A stretch of 64,000 nucleotides of DNA from Leeuwenhoekiella parthenopeia (GCF_020782115.1 NZ_JAJGMW010000002.1:276566-340565); one strand, 5' to 3'. Shown: positions 37,720 to 47,579, counted from the stretch's first letter. Translations and numbers: made by a program. The notes: generated from the letters alone by a model not told the origin.

Positions 37720-40134
37720 ATGACCAAGCTTTTGGGGTACGGATTTTGGAACGGCGTCGCGCGTCTTATTTTACGCAATCGGCTATTTATTCTTTTTCTT
37801 ATTGCCGGTTTTACAGTATTTCTGGGAACGCAATGGCAGTATATGCGCTTTACCTATACCGAGGCCAATCTGCTGCCCGATGATCACGAGGTAAACCTCG
37901 AATACAACCGCTTTCTCGATCAGTTTGGGGAAGAAGGCAATCTGGTGGTTTTCGGTATAAAAGATTCCACGCTTTTTACGCCCGAAATTCTCAATAAATG
38001 GAATGCGCTTTCAGACTCTATCAATCAATTTGACGCAGTCGCGCTTTCGGTTTCCTTAAAAGATTTAAAAATCCTTCAGAAAGAAGAAGACCCCCAGCGT
38101 TTTGATCTGGAGCCTTTTATTGAAGGCGATATTAATACCAAACTTCAGGCGTTAGCCTTAAAGAAAAAACTCTTTACAGACCTGCCCTTTTACGAGGGAC
38201 TCGTCTACAACAAAGAGACGGGTACGGTACGTACTGCGGTCTACCTTAAAAAAGACATTGTCAATACCGCAGCGCGAAAAGATTTCATTCTTGATGACCT
38301 GATCCCGCTGATTCAGGATTTTGAAGACGAGACCGGCATTACGGTTCACACGAGTGGGATGCCTTACATACGCACACTCAACAGCAAAACCATTATTGGG
38401 GAAATCGGCTATTTTGTAGGTGGTGCACTTTTGGTCACCTCGCTTATCTTTTTCTTCTTTTTCAGATCGTATCGCGCCACGTTTATTTCTATGATTACGG
38501 TGGTAATTGGCGTTATGTGGGCCTTTGGGTTTCTGGGACTTTTAGGTTATGAAATCACGGTTCTTACCGCGCTGATTCCGCCTTTGATTATTGTAATCGG
38601 GATTCCTAACTGTATCTTTTTGATCAATAAATACCAGCAGGAATATAAAAATCACGGTAATAAAATTCGCGCGTTGCAGCGGGTGATTACTAAAGTGGGT
38701 AACGCCACCCTTATGACCAATATCACTACGGCTTCGGGTTTTGCGACCTTTATTTTGACGCAAAGTTCGTTGTTGAAGGAATTTGGTATTGTCGCGTCTA
38801 TCAATATTATCGCGATCTTTTTGCTGAGCCTGTTGATCATTCCCATCATTTACAGCTATATGTCTCCGCCCAAAGAGCGTCACCTCAAACACCTGGGTAA
38901 AACCTGGATTGAAGGTTTTGTGAACTGGATTGAGCATTTGGTACGCAACAAGCGCGTGACCGTGTACTGTGTGGCTTTGGTTTTGCTTATCGCCAGTATG
39001 ATTGGGATTTACAACATTCGCGTTTCGGGAAGTCTTATTGAAGATATGCCGAAGAAAACCGCGTTTTACAAGGATATTAAGTTTTTTGAAACCGAATTTG
39101 ACGGCATTATGCCGCTCGAGATTCTTATTGATACCAAACGTCCCAAAGGCGTGATGAAGCTGCCTACCCTAAAACGGATGGATGAACTGGCAACCACGAT
39201 TTCTGAAACACCGGAGCTTTCCAAGCCGGTTTCAATAGTGAATCTGGTGAAGTACGGGAAGCAGGCGTTTTACAATGGCGACCCGCAATACTATCAATTG
39301 CCTACTTCAAACGAGCGCAATTTTATTTTGCCCTACGCCCAGAGTTTTTCAAACGAAGCCGGTTTGCTGGACAGTTATGTAGATTCTACGGGGCAGTATG
39401 CTCGAATGACGACCTTTATGCAGGACATCGGCACAGACCGTATGGAAATCATTGAAGAAAACCTGTACAACAAGATCAATATCCTATTTCCTGAAGATAA
39501 GTTTGACGTTACCCTCACCGGTAAAGCGTTGGTTTTTCAGAAGGGCACCGATTATTTGATCAATAATCTGGTTATCAGCCTTTCGCTGGCTATTTTGCTT
39601 ATCGCTCTGTTTATGGCTTTTATGTTTCGGTCACTTAAGATGATTTTGGTTTCCCTGATCCCGAATTTGTTGCCGCTGCTTATCACCGCCGGACTTATGG
39701 GCTTTTTGGGCGTCCCCATAAAACCCTCTACCATTTTGGTGTTTAGTATCGCGTTTGGAATTTCAGTAGATGATACGATTCACTTTTTGGCCAAATACCG
39801 TCAGGAACTGCGCAGCAGCGGCTGGAAAATCAAGCGTTCGGTCTATGCTTCGGTTAAAGAAGCAGGCGTAAGTATGTTTTATACCTCGATTGTTTTGTTT
39901 TTCGGCTTTTCGGTCTTTATGATCAGTAGCTTCGGGGGAACCGTAGCGCTGGGAGGTTTGGTTTCGGTAACGCTGATATTTGCCATGCTTTCCAATCTGG
40001 TATTACTGCCGTCTTTATTGCTTTCGCTGGAGCGAAATATCGCCAACAAAGAAGACTTTAAGAAACCCGCCATTCAAATTTTGGACGAGGTTGATGAGGA
40101 CGATCTGGAAGAGTTTAATCGCGATAGTAATTAA
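37720..40134 (+). CDS. RND-superfamily (MMPL/patched-like) transporter
   Basis: 804 residues with about 12 transmembrane segments in two blocks. TM1 (about 20-40) is followed by a periplasmic domain of about 180 residues and five TMs (about 225-395). TM7 (about 410-430) is followed by a second periplasmic domain and five TMs (about 615-785). TM10 contains GISVDDTIHFLAKYRQ, with the acidic pair expected for proton coupling. It is shorter than drug RND pumps and has no adaptor or TolC gene nearby. This fits exporters of lipids or hopanoid-like compounds rather than tripartite pumps. The C-terminus is acidic (DEVDEDDLEEFN). Substrate unknown. Confidence 0.88.
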   Translation: MTKLLGYGFWNGVARLILRNRLFILFLIAGFTVFLGTQWQYMRFTYTEANLLPDDHEVNLEYNRFLDQFGEEGNLVVFGIKDSTLFTPEILNKWNALSDSINQFDAVALSVSLKDLKILQKEEDPQRFDLEPFIEGDINTKLQALALKKKLFTDLPFYEGLVYNKETGTVRTAVYLKKDIVNTAARKDFILDDLIPLIQDFEDETGITVHTSGMPYIRTLNSKTIIGEIGYFVGGALLVTSLIFFFFFRSYRATFISMITVVIGVMWAFGFLGLLGYEITVLTALIPPLIIVIGIPNCIFLINKYQQEYKNHGNKIRALQRVITKVGNATLMTNITTASGFATFILTQSSLLKEFGIVASINIIAIFLLSLLIIPIIYSYMSPPKERHLKHLGKTWIEGFVNWIEHLVRNKRVTVYCVALVLLIASMIGIYNIRVSGSLIEDMPKKTAFYKDIKFFETEFDGIMPLEILIDTKRPKGVMKLPTLKRMDELATTISETPELSKPVSIVNLVKYGKQAFYNGDPQYYQLPTSNERNFILPYAQSFSNEAGLLDSYVDSTGQYARMTTFMQDIGTDRMEIIEENLYNKINILFPEDKFDVTLTGKALVFQKGTDYLINNLVISLSLAILLIALFMAFMFRSLKMILVSLIPNLLPLLITAGLMGFLGVPIKPSTILVFSIAFGISVDDTIHFLAKYRQELRSSGWKIKRSVYASVKEAGVSMFYTSIVLFFGFSVFMISSFGGTVALGGLVSVTLIFAMLSNLVLLPSLLLSLERNIANKEDFKKPAIQILDEVDEDDLEEFNRDSN

Positions 40135-40144
40135 AAGCCCATTT

Positions 40145-40176
40145 TTTGACTGGAACTGCCGTAAAATTTATCTTTG
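40145..40176 (+). promoter_or_regulatory. Promoter of asnS
   Basis: TTTG (40145-40148), 20 bases, TATCTTTG (40169-40176): complete consensus, 64 bases before the asnS ATG. Confidence 0.7.
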
Positions 40177-40240
40177 CCGACAATACAATTAAACTTAAAA
40201 GTAAAAGAACCTTAGCGGGATCTTTCTAAAATAGAATTAG

Positions 40241-41680
40241 ATGAAAAAAACAATCGTACACATTTTAAAAGACGAACCAAAAGAGCAGGAGCTCACGGTT
40301 AAAGGTTGGGTTAAATCATTTCGCGCAAACCGCTTTATAGCGCTTAATGACGGGTCAACTATCAATAATTTACAGTGTGTGGTTGATTTCGAAAATACAG
40401 ATCCGTCTTTACTGAAACGCATCACGGTAGGTGCCGCAATCGCTGTTACCGGAAATTTGGTAGCCAGTCAGGGCGGTGGTCAGGCGGTTGAAGTTGACGT
40501 TAAGGAGGTTAAAATACTTGGCGATGCAGATCCTGAAGAGGTAAAGCGCACCATCTTGCAGCCCAAGCGTCATACACTCGAGAAGCTGCGTGAGCAGGCT
40601 CACCTGCGCGTGCGTACAAATACCTTTGGTGCGGTGATGCGTCTGCGTTCGCAACTGAGTTTTGCCGTGCATCAGTATTTTCAAAGAGAAGGTTTTTATT
40701 ATGTAAATACACCCATCATTACCGGTAGTGATGCAGAGGGTGCTGGCGAGATGTTTAAAGTTACGGCCTTAGACATTAAGAATCCGCCAAAAGATAAAGA
40801 CGGAAACATCGATTATAAAAAAGATTTCTTCGGAAAGGAAACCAATCTGACGGTTTCCGGGCAGTTGGAAGGAGAGACTTATGCCTTAGGTTTGGGGCAA
40901 ATTTATACGTTTGGGCCAACCTTTAGAGCTGAAAACTCCAATACCAGTCGTCACCTGGCTGAGTTCTGGATGATTGAGCCGGAGGTGGCTTTTAACGATC
41001 TGGATGCCAATATGGACCTGGCGGAAGACTTCATCAAATACGTGATTCAGTATGTGATGGATAATGGGCAGGATGATCTCGAGTTTTTAGAAAACCGACT
41101 CATTCAGGAAGATAAGGCCAAGCCAGAAGCAGAACGCGCGCCTATGCCGCTTCGAGAAAAGTTGAAGTTTGTACTCGAAAACAACTTTAAACGCGTAAGC
41201 TACACCGAAGCGATTGATATTCTCAAGGATTCAAAACCCAATAAAAAGAAAAAATTCAATTACATCATTGAAGAGTGGGGTGCCGATCTGCAAAGTGAGC
41301 ATGAGCGTTTTCTGGTTGAAAAACACTTTAAGTGCCCAGTTATCCTGTTTGATTATCCCGCAAACATCAAGGCGTTTTATATGCGTTTAAATGAAGACGG
41401 GAAGACTGTACGTGCCATGGATATTCTCTTCCCGGGAATTGGGGAGATCGTAGGAGGTTCACAGCGGGAAGAGCGTTTAGAAGTACTTCAGGAAAAGATG
41501 GCTGCGCTTGATATCCCCGAAGAAGAATTGTGGTGGTATCTCGATACGCGTCGTTTTGGTACCTGCGTACACAGTGGTTTTGGCCTGGGCTTTGAGCGTT
41601 TGGTGCTTTTTGCCACGGGTATGACAAACATTAGGGATGTGATTCCGTATCCGCGTTTTCCGCAAAATGCTGAATTCTAG
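40241..41680 (+). CDS. asnS: Asparaginyl-tRNA synthetase
   Basis: 479 residues, class IIb. N-terminal OB-fold (about 15-105, [18 protein letters not shown]). The catalytic core has the [13 protein letters not shown] segment, motif 2 [22 protein letters not shown] and motif 3 [16 protein letters not shown]. The missing GAD domain and the Asn-type motif 2 separate it from AspRS. It charges tRNA-Asn directly with asparagine. A strong promoter and terminator frame it as a single-gene unit. Confidence 0.97.
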   Translation: MKKTIVHILKDEPKEQELTVKGWVKSFRANRFIALNDGSTINNLQCVVDFENTDPSLLKRITVGAAIAVTGNLVASQGGGQAVEVDVKEVKILGDADPEEVKRTILQPKRHTLEKLREQAHLRVRTNTFGAVMRLRSQLSFAVHQYFQREGFYYVNTPIITGSDAEGAGEMFKVTALDIKNPPKDKDGNIDYKKDFFGKETNLTVSGQLEGETYALGLGQIYTFGPTFRAENSNTSRHLAEFWMIEPEVAFNDLDANMDLAEDFIKYVIQYVMDNGQDDLEFLENRLIQEDKAKPEAERAPMPLREKLKFVLENNFKRVSYTEAIDILKDSKPNKKKKFNYIIEEWGADLQSEHERFLVEKHFKCPVILFDYPANIKAFYMRLNEDGKTVRAMDILFPGIGEIVGGSQREERLEVLQEKMAALDIPEEELWWYLDTRRFGTCVHSGFGLGFERLVLFATGMTNIRDVIPYPRFPQNAEF

Positions 41681-41702
41681 TGGTAAACCTAAACTAAAGA
41701 AC

Positions 41703-41730
41703 AACCCGATTTCAACAATCGGGTTTTTTT
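41703..41730 (+). terminator. Rho-independent terminator of asnS
   Basis: Nine-base stem AACCCGATT / AATCGGGTT with a five-base loop TCAAC, then T run. Confidence 0.9.
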
Positions 41731-41836
41731 GGCTCCAGCCGAAAAAAGTTACGGGGATAAACCCCCTTTTTTCAGGGGAAATAGACGGTTATGTTAAATA
41801 ATGCTTAATTTCAGCCATTCATTAAAACAAACCCTT

Positions 41837-42475
41837 ATGCGAAAAATTACTTTTTTTACGGCAGCCCTTTTTGCTGCATTTTTAGTCACTTCCTGCGATA
41901 AACCTTGTGATTGTCAGGAGTTGGAGGAGCCAACCGCCGGAGTTCCGGGTAATATTATTCCTTTACAGGTTGCAGATTCCCTCTACAAAAACTACGGTAA
42001 CAGCCGCGTTTCTTTAATCGAAATGGCTGAAAACATCACCGAAGAAGGCGATACCATCCCTAAAGAAGATGCGAATTACAAACAGGCCACCCGTCTGGTT
42101 AGTTTTTCATTTGCGGAGATGAAAAAATATATGGCATATATCGAGCAGCAGGCGGATTCTGCAGGTGTTGAGATCACAGAACTGCGTGTGTATTTTGGTA
42201 AATATGGTAAGAATCCTAAGAATAAGAATAAATCAAACAAAGGAACCGTATTTTTTAATCCTGCAACTGAGTTTGTTAAGGCAGATGGCACGCGAGATAC
42301 AGTAAGTTTTGCGATCCTTAATAAAGCTGACGGAAGCAAAGAGGCTGTAACCGTAGGTTCTGTTCTAAACGGATTAACTTCAGACTCAGGTCTAAGTGAA
42401 GAAAATGTCACCTCATTATCCGAAAACATAGGTCACGAGATGCCTCCTCCTCCAATAAGCTCTGAAGACTTTTAA
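41837..42475 (+). CDS. Hypothetical lipoprotein
   Basis: 212 residues from the ATG at 41837, chosen because it gives a clean lipoprotein signal (MRKITFFTAALFAAFLVTSC, lipid Cys 20). The open frame begins 12 codons earlier at 41801, with a poor signal n-region. The mature part begins DKPCDCQELEEP, with two more Cys next to the lipid Cys. It has a compact middle domain (RLVSFSFAEMKKYMAYIEQQADSAG, ITELRVYFGKYGKN), a Lys/Asn patch, and an acidic Ser-rich tail. No known enzyme motif. The 7TM-like gene downstream starts 24 bases later, so it may share the transcript of the sensor system. Confidence 0.7.
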   Translation: MRKITFFTAALFAAFLVTSCDKPCDCQELEEPTAGVPGNIIPLQVADSLYKNYGNSRVSLIEMAENITEEGDTIPKEDANYKQATRLVSFSFAEMKKYMAYIEQQADSAGVEITELRVYFGKYGKNPKNKNKSNKGTVFFNPATEFVKADGTRDTVSFAILNKADGSKEAVTVGSVLNGLTSDSGLSEENVTSLSENIGHEMPPPPISSEDF

Positions 42476-42499
42476 TAAGTCTAATTTTGAATACATAAA

Positions 42500-43216
42500 T
42501 TGGATATTCAGATTTCTACAGAAAGATTAGATCTCATTTTAGGTAATCATGCCTTGATTGCCATGAATATCTTTGAATTATTAGCATTTATTTCAGGATT
42601 AGCATATTGGAAAAAATTTACTGGTTCTCCAATAATAGTTTTTATCATTTTTTTAGGTTATAATTTCTTTAATGAAATGATCGCTGCCGCAATAAACGTG
42701 ACAGGAATTCTTAATAGAACGACTGTATTTTATAATTTAAGATATCTTTTCTATTTCTCTGCTATTTACTGGATTTATTATAAATACTTAAAATATCAAT
42801 TGTATAAGCAAACAGTTGTAGTTCTATATTTTACTTGGCTTATTACTCTCTTTTATTTTGTGCTGACAAGTAATTTTGTGATACAAAAACCAGTGTTTTC
42901 CGCTGTAACGGGTGATTTTTTCTTAATTATAATTATTCTGTTTTATTTAATTGAAACAATTAAAAATGCAGATCTCAGTAGAATACAAGACCTGCCATTA
43001 ATCTATATAAGTGTGGGACTATTAATAAGTACGGTTATACAACTTCCCGTGTCTATAATAAATTATAAGGGATGGTTGAACCTTACAGAAGTTTCTAATA
43101 GCCTAAATACATTTTATAGTATTATCAGAAACACTAGCTTCTGGTCTTACTCCTTGATGTATGGCATTTTTGCTTTTGGTTTTTACAAGGCAAAACCTCA
43201 AGAGGTCAAAAGTTAA
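42500..43216 (+). CDS. Integral membrane protein (about 7 TM), probable partner of the adjacent histidine kinase
   Basis: 238 residues from a TTG codon; an in-frame ATG at 42563 would start right at the first helix, so the start is uncertain. Seven hydrophobic segments can be seen, at about 22-38, 44-62, 76-98, 105-125, 133-155, 165-185 and 212-230. No known domain or motif was recognised. Its base composition is clearly more AT-rich than the kinase and regulator genes downstream. It ends at the base before the kinase ATG. A plausible role is the sensing module for a kinase that has only one membrane helix, but this rests on position alone. Confidence 0.65.
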   Translation: MDIQISTERLDLILGNHALIAMNIFELLAFISGLAYWKKFTGSPIIVFIIFLGYNFFNEMIAAAINVTGILNRTTVFYNLRYLFYFSAIYWIYYKYLKYQLYKQTVVVLYFTWLITLFYFVLTSNFVIQKPVFSAVTGDFFLIIIILFYLIETIKNADLSRIQDLPLIYISVGLLISTVIQLPVSIINYKGWLNLTEVSNSLNTFYSIIRNTSFWSYSLMYGIFAFGFYKAKPQEVKS

Positions 43217-43975
43217 ATGGATCAGGGAACGCAACTTTTAGTGATTTTAGTGGTTTTGCTGGTCTTATTTTTACTGGCGGTCATCGTATTTGTTTTGTTT
43301 TGGGTGTTTATGAAGCGTAAGAATGCCCTGTTACGAGAGCAGATAGAAGCCGAAAAGCGCTACGAGCGCGCCATTGCGGAGACTCAGATCGAGATTCGGG
43401 AAGAAACCCTGCGCAACATCAGCTGGGAATTGCACGACAATATTGGTCAGTTGCTCACCCTGGCCAAAATTAAAGCTCAAAACATTGAAGGCGGCGAAGA
43501 AATGCTGGAGGTAGCAGAAACCATTGGTACAGGTTTAAACGAGTTACGCGCACTTTCAAAGTCTATTAATCCCGAAGCGATTAACGGTCAATCGCTTATT
43601 CATTCTCTGGAGGTGGAGGTAGCCCGTTTTAATCGTTTAAAATACCTTTCTGCAGATTATGAGTTGCTGGGCGATCCTATTGCCATGGATCCTAAAGTAG
43701 AAATAGTATTATTCCGTATTGTACAGGAATTTATGACCAATACCATGAAGCATTCTAAGGCTGCAAACCTTAAAATCAGTGTTCAGTTTAAGGTCGAAGC
43801 ACTTGAAATTACCGCATTGGATAACGGTGTGGGTTTTGATGCCGATAAATTGGCTGAAAAAGGTATCGGCCTGAGTAATATTGATAAACGCGCAGAACTA
43901 ATAGGAGCAAAAGCCAGGATAAGCTCTATTCCCGGTGCCGGTACGCGTTTAGTGTTAACCTATCCATTAAAATAA
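43217..43975 (+). CDS. Sensor histidine kinase, NarL/DesK type (HisKA_3)
   Basis: 252 residues. One transmembrane helix (about 8-32) and a short coiled coil. The dimerisation/phospho-acceptor helix RNISWELHDNIGQLLTLAK has the phosphorylated His at residue 73. The HATPase domain has EFMTNTMKHSKA (N box), DNGVGFD (G1) and GIGLSNI (G2). There is no sensor domain within the protein, so input must come from a partner, most simply the multi-TM protein encoded immediately upstream. It would phosphorylate the response regulator encoded 4 bases downstream. Confidence 0.93.
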   Translation: MDQGTQLLVILVVLLVLFLLAVIVFVLFWVFMKRKNALLREQIEAEKRYERAIAETQIEIREETLRNISWELHDNIGQLLTLAKIKAQNIEGGEEMLEVAETIGTGLNELRALSKSINPEAINGQSLIHSLEVEVARFNRLKYLSADYELLGDPIAMDPKVEIVLFRIVQEFMTNTMKHSKAANLKISVQFKVEALEITALDNGVGFDADKLAEKGIGLSNIDKRAELIGAKARISSIPGAGTRLVLTYPLK

Positions 43976-43979
43976 AACT

Positions 43980-44615
43980 ATGTATAAAGTTGCCCTTGTA
44001 GATGATCACACCCTTTTGTCTGAAGCTATCGCCGGACTGGTACGTCAGTTTGATAATTTTGAGGTGGTGTATATTGGCCTAAATGGAAAGGAGTTTGTTG
44101 ATTACCTTAATTCCGATCAGGCAGTTAAGCCCGACATAGTGCTGATGGATGTAAATATGCCGGTTATGGGTGGTGTCGAAACCACTACACACCTTAGCAA
44201 ACACCATCCGGATATTAAAGTGCTTGCGCTTTCTATAGAAGAGGAGGAGAGTGTAGTGTTGCAAATGATTCGTGCCGGGGCAAAAGGGTATTTGCTTAAA
44301 GACACGCGTAAAGCGATCCTCGAGCAGGCGCTCAATGAGGTGTTGACACACGGCTTTTACTATACCAATACGGTTGAAAAACTGGTTAAACGTAATGAGG
44401 CAGCGCATGAGGATGAAGTTACCTTAAAGGAGCGGGAGCTTGAATTTATAAAGCATGCTTGCACCGAAATGACCTACAAGGAAATCGCCGAGCTTATGTT
44501 TTTGAGCCCCAAGACCATAGAAGGTTATCGGGAGTCTGTTTTTCAAAAACTAGGACTTAAAAACCGAACCGGTCTTGTGATTTATGCGATTAAGAATAAG
44601 ATTTTCGTACCCTAA
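43980..44615 (+). CDS. LuxR/NarL-family response regulator
   Basis: 211 residues. Receiver domain 1-120 with acidic pocket VDDH (Asp 8-9), phospho-acceptor Asp 57 in LMDVNMP, Ser/Thr-equivalent LSIEEE and Lys in LLKDTRKA. The C-terminal helix-turn-helix (about 148-205) has the LuxR pattern LKERELEFIKHAC, YKEIAELMFLSPKTIEGYRESVFQKLG. Targets are unknown, and no binding site was found. Its kinase is encoded just upstream. Confidence 0.94.
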   Translation: MYKVALVDDHTLLSEAIAGLVRQFDNFEVVYIGLNGKEFVDYLNSDQAVKPDIVLMDVNMPVMGGVETTTHLSKHHPDIKVLALSIEEEESVVLQMIRAGAKGYLLKDTRKAILEQALNEVLTHGFYYTNTVEKLVKRNEAAHEDEVTLKERELEFIKHACTEMTYKEIAELMFLSPKTIEGYRESVFQKLGLKNRTGLVIYAIKNKIFVP

Positions 44616-44686
44616 CCGGGGATATTAAAAACCCTTCGGCACTGTATTAACAAAAGTTTGATATATCTTTCTAAAGTCAATTTCGT

Positions 44687-44694
44687 TACTTTTG
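44687..44694 (+). promoter_or_regulatory. Probable -7 element of the rpoN promoter
   Basis: TACTTTTG matches TAnnTTTG, 22 bases before the rpoN ATG. A TTTG lies 26 bases further upstream (44657-44660), slightly beyond normal spacing. Confidence 0.5.
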
Positions 44695-44716
44695 TAGGTA
44701 CAGATGGCTATAACTT

Positions 44717-46171
44717 ATGCTTAAACAACAACTCAATTTTAAATTATCTCAAAAGCTTTCGCCTCAGCAAATACAGCTGATGAAACTTATTCAACTTCCT
44801 ACGCAGGCTTTTGAGCAGCGCGTAAAGCAGGAGCTTGAAGAAAATCCTGCACTGGATAGTGGCAAGGAAGAGATAAAGGATGAATATGAGGAGTTTGATA
44901 ACAGTGGGGAAGAAGACTACGATTCAGAAAAGATTGAAACAGAGATTGATGTTGATGATTACCTCTCTGATGATGAGATTCCCAGCTATCGCTTAAATAC
45001 CAATAACTACAGTGCAGATGATGAGGAACGCCAGATACCCTACGCAGGTGGAACCTCATTTACCCAGCATTTGATGAGCCAGCTGCATACCTACAGGCTT
45101 ACTGATGAGCAGATGGAGATTGCCGAGTTTTTAATTGGAAGCATTGATGAAAGTGGGTATATACGTCGTGATCTGGTTGATTTGGTTGACGACCTGGCGT
45201 TTACTCAAAATATTTATACTTCAGAAGAGCAGGTGACCAAAATCCTTAAGGTGGTTCAAAATCTGGATCCCGCAGGAGTAGGGGCGCGCAGCCTGGAGGA
45301 ATGTTTATTGATTCAGCTCCGCCGAAAAGACGAGACCGCCGCGGTTTCTTTGGCAATAGATATTCTGGAAGAGGCATTCGATCACTTCAGCAAAAAACAT
45401 TACACTAAGTTATTATCGAAGTTTGATATCAACGAAGATCAGCTTCGCGATGCTATTGACGAAATAGAACATCTCAACCCAAAGCCGGGAGGTTCATACG
45501 CCGGAAATACCAAGATTGTTGAGCATGTAATTCCAGATTTTACCATAAAAATAAACGACGGAGAACTCGAGTTAACGCTCAATGGCCGCAATGCTCCCGA
45601 AATGCACGTTTCGCAGGAATATACCAATATGCTAAAAGGCTATAAAGCCGCGAAGGAGAAAAGTAAATCGCAAAAAGATGCGGTGATGTTCATCAAACAA
45701 AAGCTCGATGCCGCAAAATGGTTTATTGAAGCTATTAAGCAACGCCAGCAAACGCTTTACGTCACGATGAGCTCAATTATGAACTATCAGAAGGAGTACT
45801 TCCTTACCGGTGATGAGCGTAATTTAAGGCCAATGATCTTAAAGGATATAGCCGATGAGATTGATATGGATGTTTCTACCGTTTCAAGGGTTGCAAATAG
45901 TAAGTATGTAGATACACCTTATGGTACCAAACTGATCAAGGAATTCTTTAGCGAAAGTATGACCAATGATCAGGGCGAGGAAGTTTCTACACGAGAGATC
46001 AAGAAAATCCTTGAGATTACCATTCAGGAAGAAAATAAGCGTAAACCGCTTACCGATGATAAACTCGCTAAGATACTTAAAGAAAAGGGGTATCCCATCG
46101 CGAGGAGAACAGTTGCTAAATACCGGGAACAGCTTGATTTGCCGGTGGCACGTTTGCGTAAAGAAATTTAA
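44717..46171 (+). CDS. rpoN: RNA polymerase sigma-54 factor
   Basis: 484 residues. Region I is Gln/Leu-rich (FKLSQKLSPQQIQLMKLIQLP) and binds activators. Region II is acidic (about 48-100). The core-binding region follows (about 110-290), then the -12-recognising helix-turn-helix (DEIDMDVSTVSRVANSKYV, about 385-403) and the RpoN box ARRTVAKYREQ near the C-terminus, which reads the -24 element. All parts are present. In Bacteroidota the factor works with NtrC-type activators; none is encoded in this window. Its stop overlaps the start of a membrane-protein gene, so the two are translated together. Confidence 0.97.
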   Translation: MLKQQLNFKLSQKLSPQQIQLMKLIQLPTQAFEQRVKQELEENPALDSGKEEIKDEYEEFDNSGEEDYDSEKIETEIDVDDYLSDDEIPSYRLNTNNYSADDEERQIPYAGGTSFTQHLMSQLHTYRLTDEQMEIAEFLIGSIDESGYIRRDLVDLVDDLAFTQNIYTSEEQVTKILKVVQNLDPAGVGARSLEECLLIQLRRKDETAAVSLAIDILEEAFDHFSKKHYTKLLSKFDINEDQLRDAIDEIEHLNPKPGGSYAGNTKIVEHVIPDFTIKINDGELELTLNGRNAPEMHVSQEYTNMLKGYKAAKEKSKSQKDAVMFIKQKLDAAKWFIEAIKQRQQTLYVTMSSIMNYQKEYFLTGDERNLRPMILKDIADEIDMDVSTVSRVANSKYVDTPYGTKLIKEFFSESMTNDQGEEVSTREIKKILEITIQEENKRKPLTDDKLAKILKEKGYPIARRTVAKYREQLDLPVARLRKEI

Positions 46172-46779
46172 TGAGAATAGTGCTTCGTTTTTTTTCGTAC
46201 CTGATGCATCCACTCCTAATGCCTATTCTTGGAGTGGTGATTTACTTTTATGTTACGCCAAAATTTGTGCCCGAGTCCTTTATGTATGCCAAATTATTTG
46301 CGTTGAGCATATTGACTATCGTAGTGCCGGTTCTTTTTTATTTTTTGTTAGAAAGTGTAAATGTGGTCTCAGACAAAGAACTTGCTTTGGTGAAAGAGAG
46401 ACGTGTACCTTTATTGATACAGGTAGCCATTACGCTGCTTATTTTAAAACTGATCATCAATGGCTATGAGTTTCCCGAACTCTATTTGTTTTTCTTTGGG
46501 ATATTAATAGCAGCGGCTTTTGCATTTTTATGCGCTGTACTGCGCTTCAAGGTAAGTCTGCATATGATAGGGGTGAGTGGTGTTTTACTCTTTGTAATGG
46601 GCTTAAGTATGCTGTACCAGTCTAATTTTTTGCTGCTCATCGGTTTCCTGGTCCTTTCAATTGGCTTTACAGCAGCTTCCCGTCTTCAGTCTAAGGCTCA
46701 TACGATGCCCGAGTTACTTGCGGGTTTAGTAGTAGGTGGACTTCCGCAGATCCTGCTCTTTGTTTTTTATAAGATGTAA
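46171..46779 (+). CDS. Multi-pass membrane protein, PAP2-like
   Basis: 202 residues with six hydrophobic segments. Its ATG overlaps the rpoN stop by one base (TAATG). A loop (SRLQSKAHTMPELLAGLVVGGLPQ) resembles the last part of PAP2-type phosphatases (SRxxxxxHxxxxLxxG), with Ser/Arg and His visible. However, the first conserved block (KxxxxxxRP) is weak: VKERRVP in the cytoplasmic loop is the nearest match. It could be a divergent lipid-phosphate phosphatase or an inactive relative. The coupling to rpoN is probably positional. Confidence 0.7.
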   Translation: MRIVLRFFSYLMHPLLMPILGVVIYFYVTPKFVPESFMYAKLFALSILTIVVPVLFYFLLESVNVVSDKELALVKERRVPLLIQVAITLLILKLIINGYEFPELYLFFFGILIAAAFAFLCAVLRFKVSLHMIGVSGVLLFVMGLSMLYQSNFLLLIGFLVLSIGFTAASRLQSKAHTMPELLAGLVVGGLPQILLFVFYKM

Positions 46780-47471
46780 AACATGAGTCCCAGCTTTAAG
46801 CTGTTTAGTTCAACCGGACTTCCTTCAAGACTTACAGCATCAGAGAAAAAGGGATTGATGTTGTAGTAAAAGAAAAAATTGAAGGTGTCGTACCCAAAGG
46901 AAAAGGTTAAACCCAGGCGATAGCGTTCAAATTCGGGAACATCGGTCTGAATTACCTGATTTCCCTGCTGCTCAAAATTGAATTTGTACGCGTAAACGTA
47001 TCCCAATTGCAGACCGCTGTAAATCCTCCAGAACTTATACGTTGAGGCTGTAGAAGTGCGCCAGCGCAGTTGTATGGGCATTTCAACCAGATAGGTGCTA
47101 AACCAGTTCTTGTCGTAGTCAATTTGATTATCAATAATTCGGAATATAGTTTCTTCTGAAGGCATTTCCCCAACGAAGAGGTTTTGGTTGTAGGTGTTCA
47201 TAGATAAGCCGGCGCCTACTCCTATAGCCCAATTTCTACCCTCATTAATAGGCATATCCCGTATATAGCCCAAATGAAGTCCGCCGCTGAAGCCGTTTTG
47301 CTCCATCGCTTCAGGCTTGTTGGTGAGCAGGTTAAAGGTCACCCCCAAATAGAACTGATCTTCCCTATAGCGGTCATCTACGCGAGTCGAATCATTTTCA
47401 ATAGATTCCTGAGCATATAAACCGGAATTCATCAGCAAGACGATTACAATAAGAAAATGATTAAGCCTCAT
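46767..47471 (-). CDS. PorT-family outer-membrane beta-barrel protein
   Basis: 234 residues with signal peptide (cleaved after GLYA, before QES). Strand pattern and spacing resemble the PorT/SprT-like outer-membrane barrel family: FYLGVTFNLLTNKP, WAIGVGAGLSMNTYNQNL, FSTYLVEMPIQLRWRTS, YSGLQLGYVYAYKF, GLTFSFGYDTFNFFFYYNINPFF, ending SLKLGLMFYIL. PorT of Porphyromonas is needed for type IX secretion, but this family is large and that role cannot be assumed. Its 3' end overlaps the convergent PAP2-like gene by 13 bases. The ExbD-type operon ends upstream at a terminator. Confidence 0.75.
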   Translation of the reverse strand: MRLNHFLIVIVLLMNSGLYAQESIENDSTRVDDRYREDQFYLGVTFNLLTNKPEAMEQNGFSGGLHLGYIRDMPINEGRNWAIGVGAGLSMNTYNQNLFVGEMPSEETIFRIIDNQIDYDKNWFSTYLVEMPIQLRWRTSTASTYKFWRIYSGLQLGYVYAYKFNFEQQGNQVIQTDVPEFERYRLGLTFSFGYDTFNFFFYYNINPFFSDAVSLEGSPVELNSLKLGLMFYIL

Positions 47472-47504
47472 ATGTTGTGGGTTTTCGCTATACTATAAAA
47501 TAAC

Positions 47505-47540
47505 AAAAAAACGCTCTGAATAGTACAGAGCGTTTTTTCA
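47505..47540 (-). terminator. Terminator of the ExbB/ExbD-type operon
   Basis: Nine-base stem AACGCTCTG / CAGAGCGTT with a seven-base loop, flanked by A and T runs so it can also act on plus-strand transcripts; about 40 bases beyond the last ExbD stop. Confidence 0.88.
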
Positions 47541-47579
47541 AATTAATTTTAAGAGATATGCAATAAATCTAATCGAGTA

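Noticed and set aside
46767..47471. Assignment as the type IX secretion protein PorT itself
   Set aside because: Only family-level barrel resemblance is visible, and no other secretion gene is adjacent.
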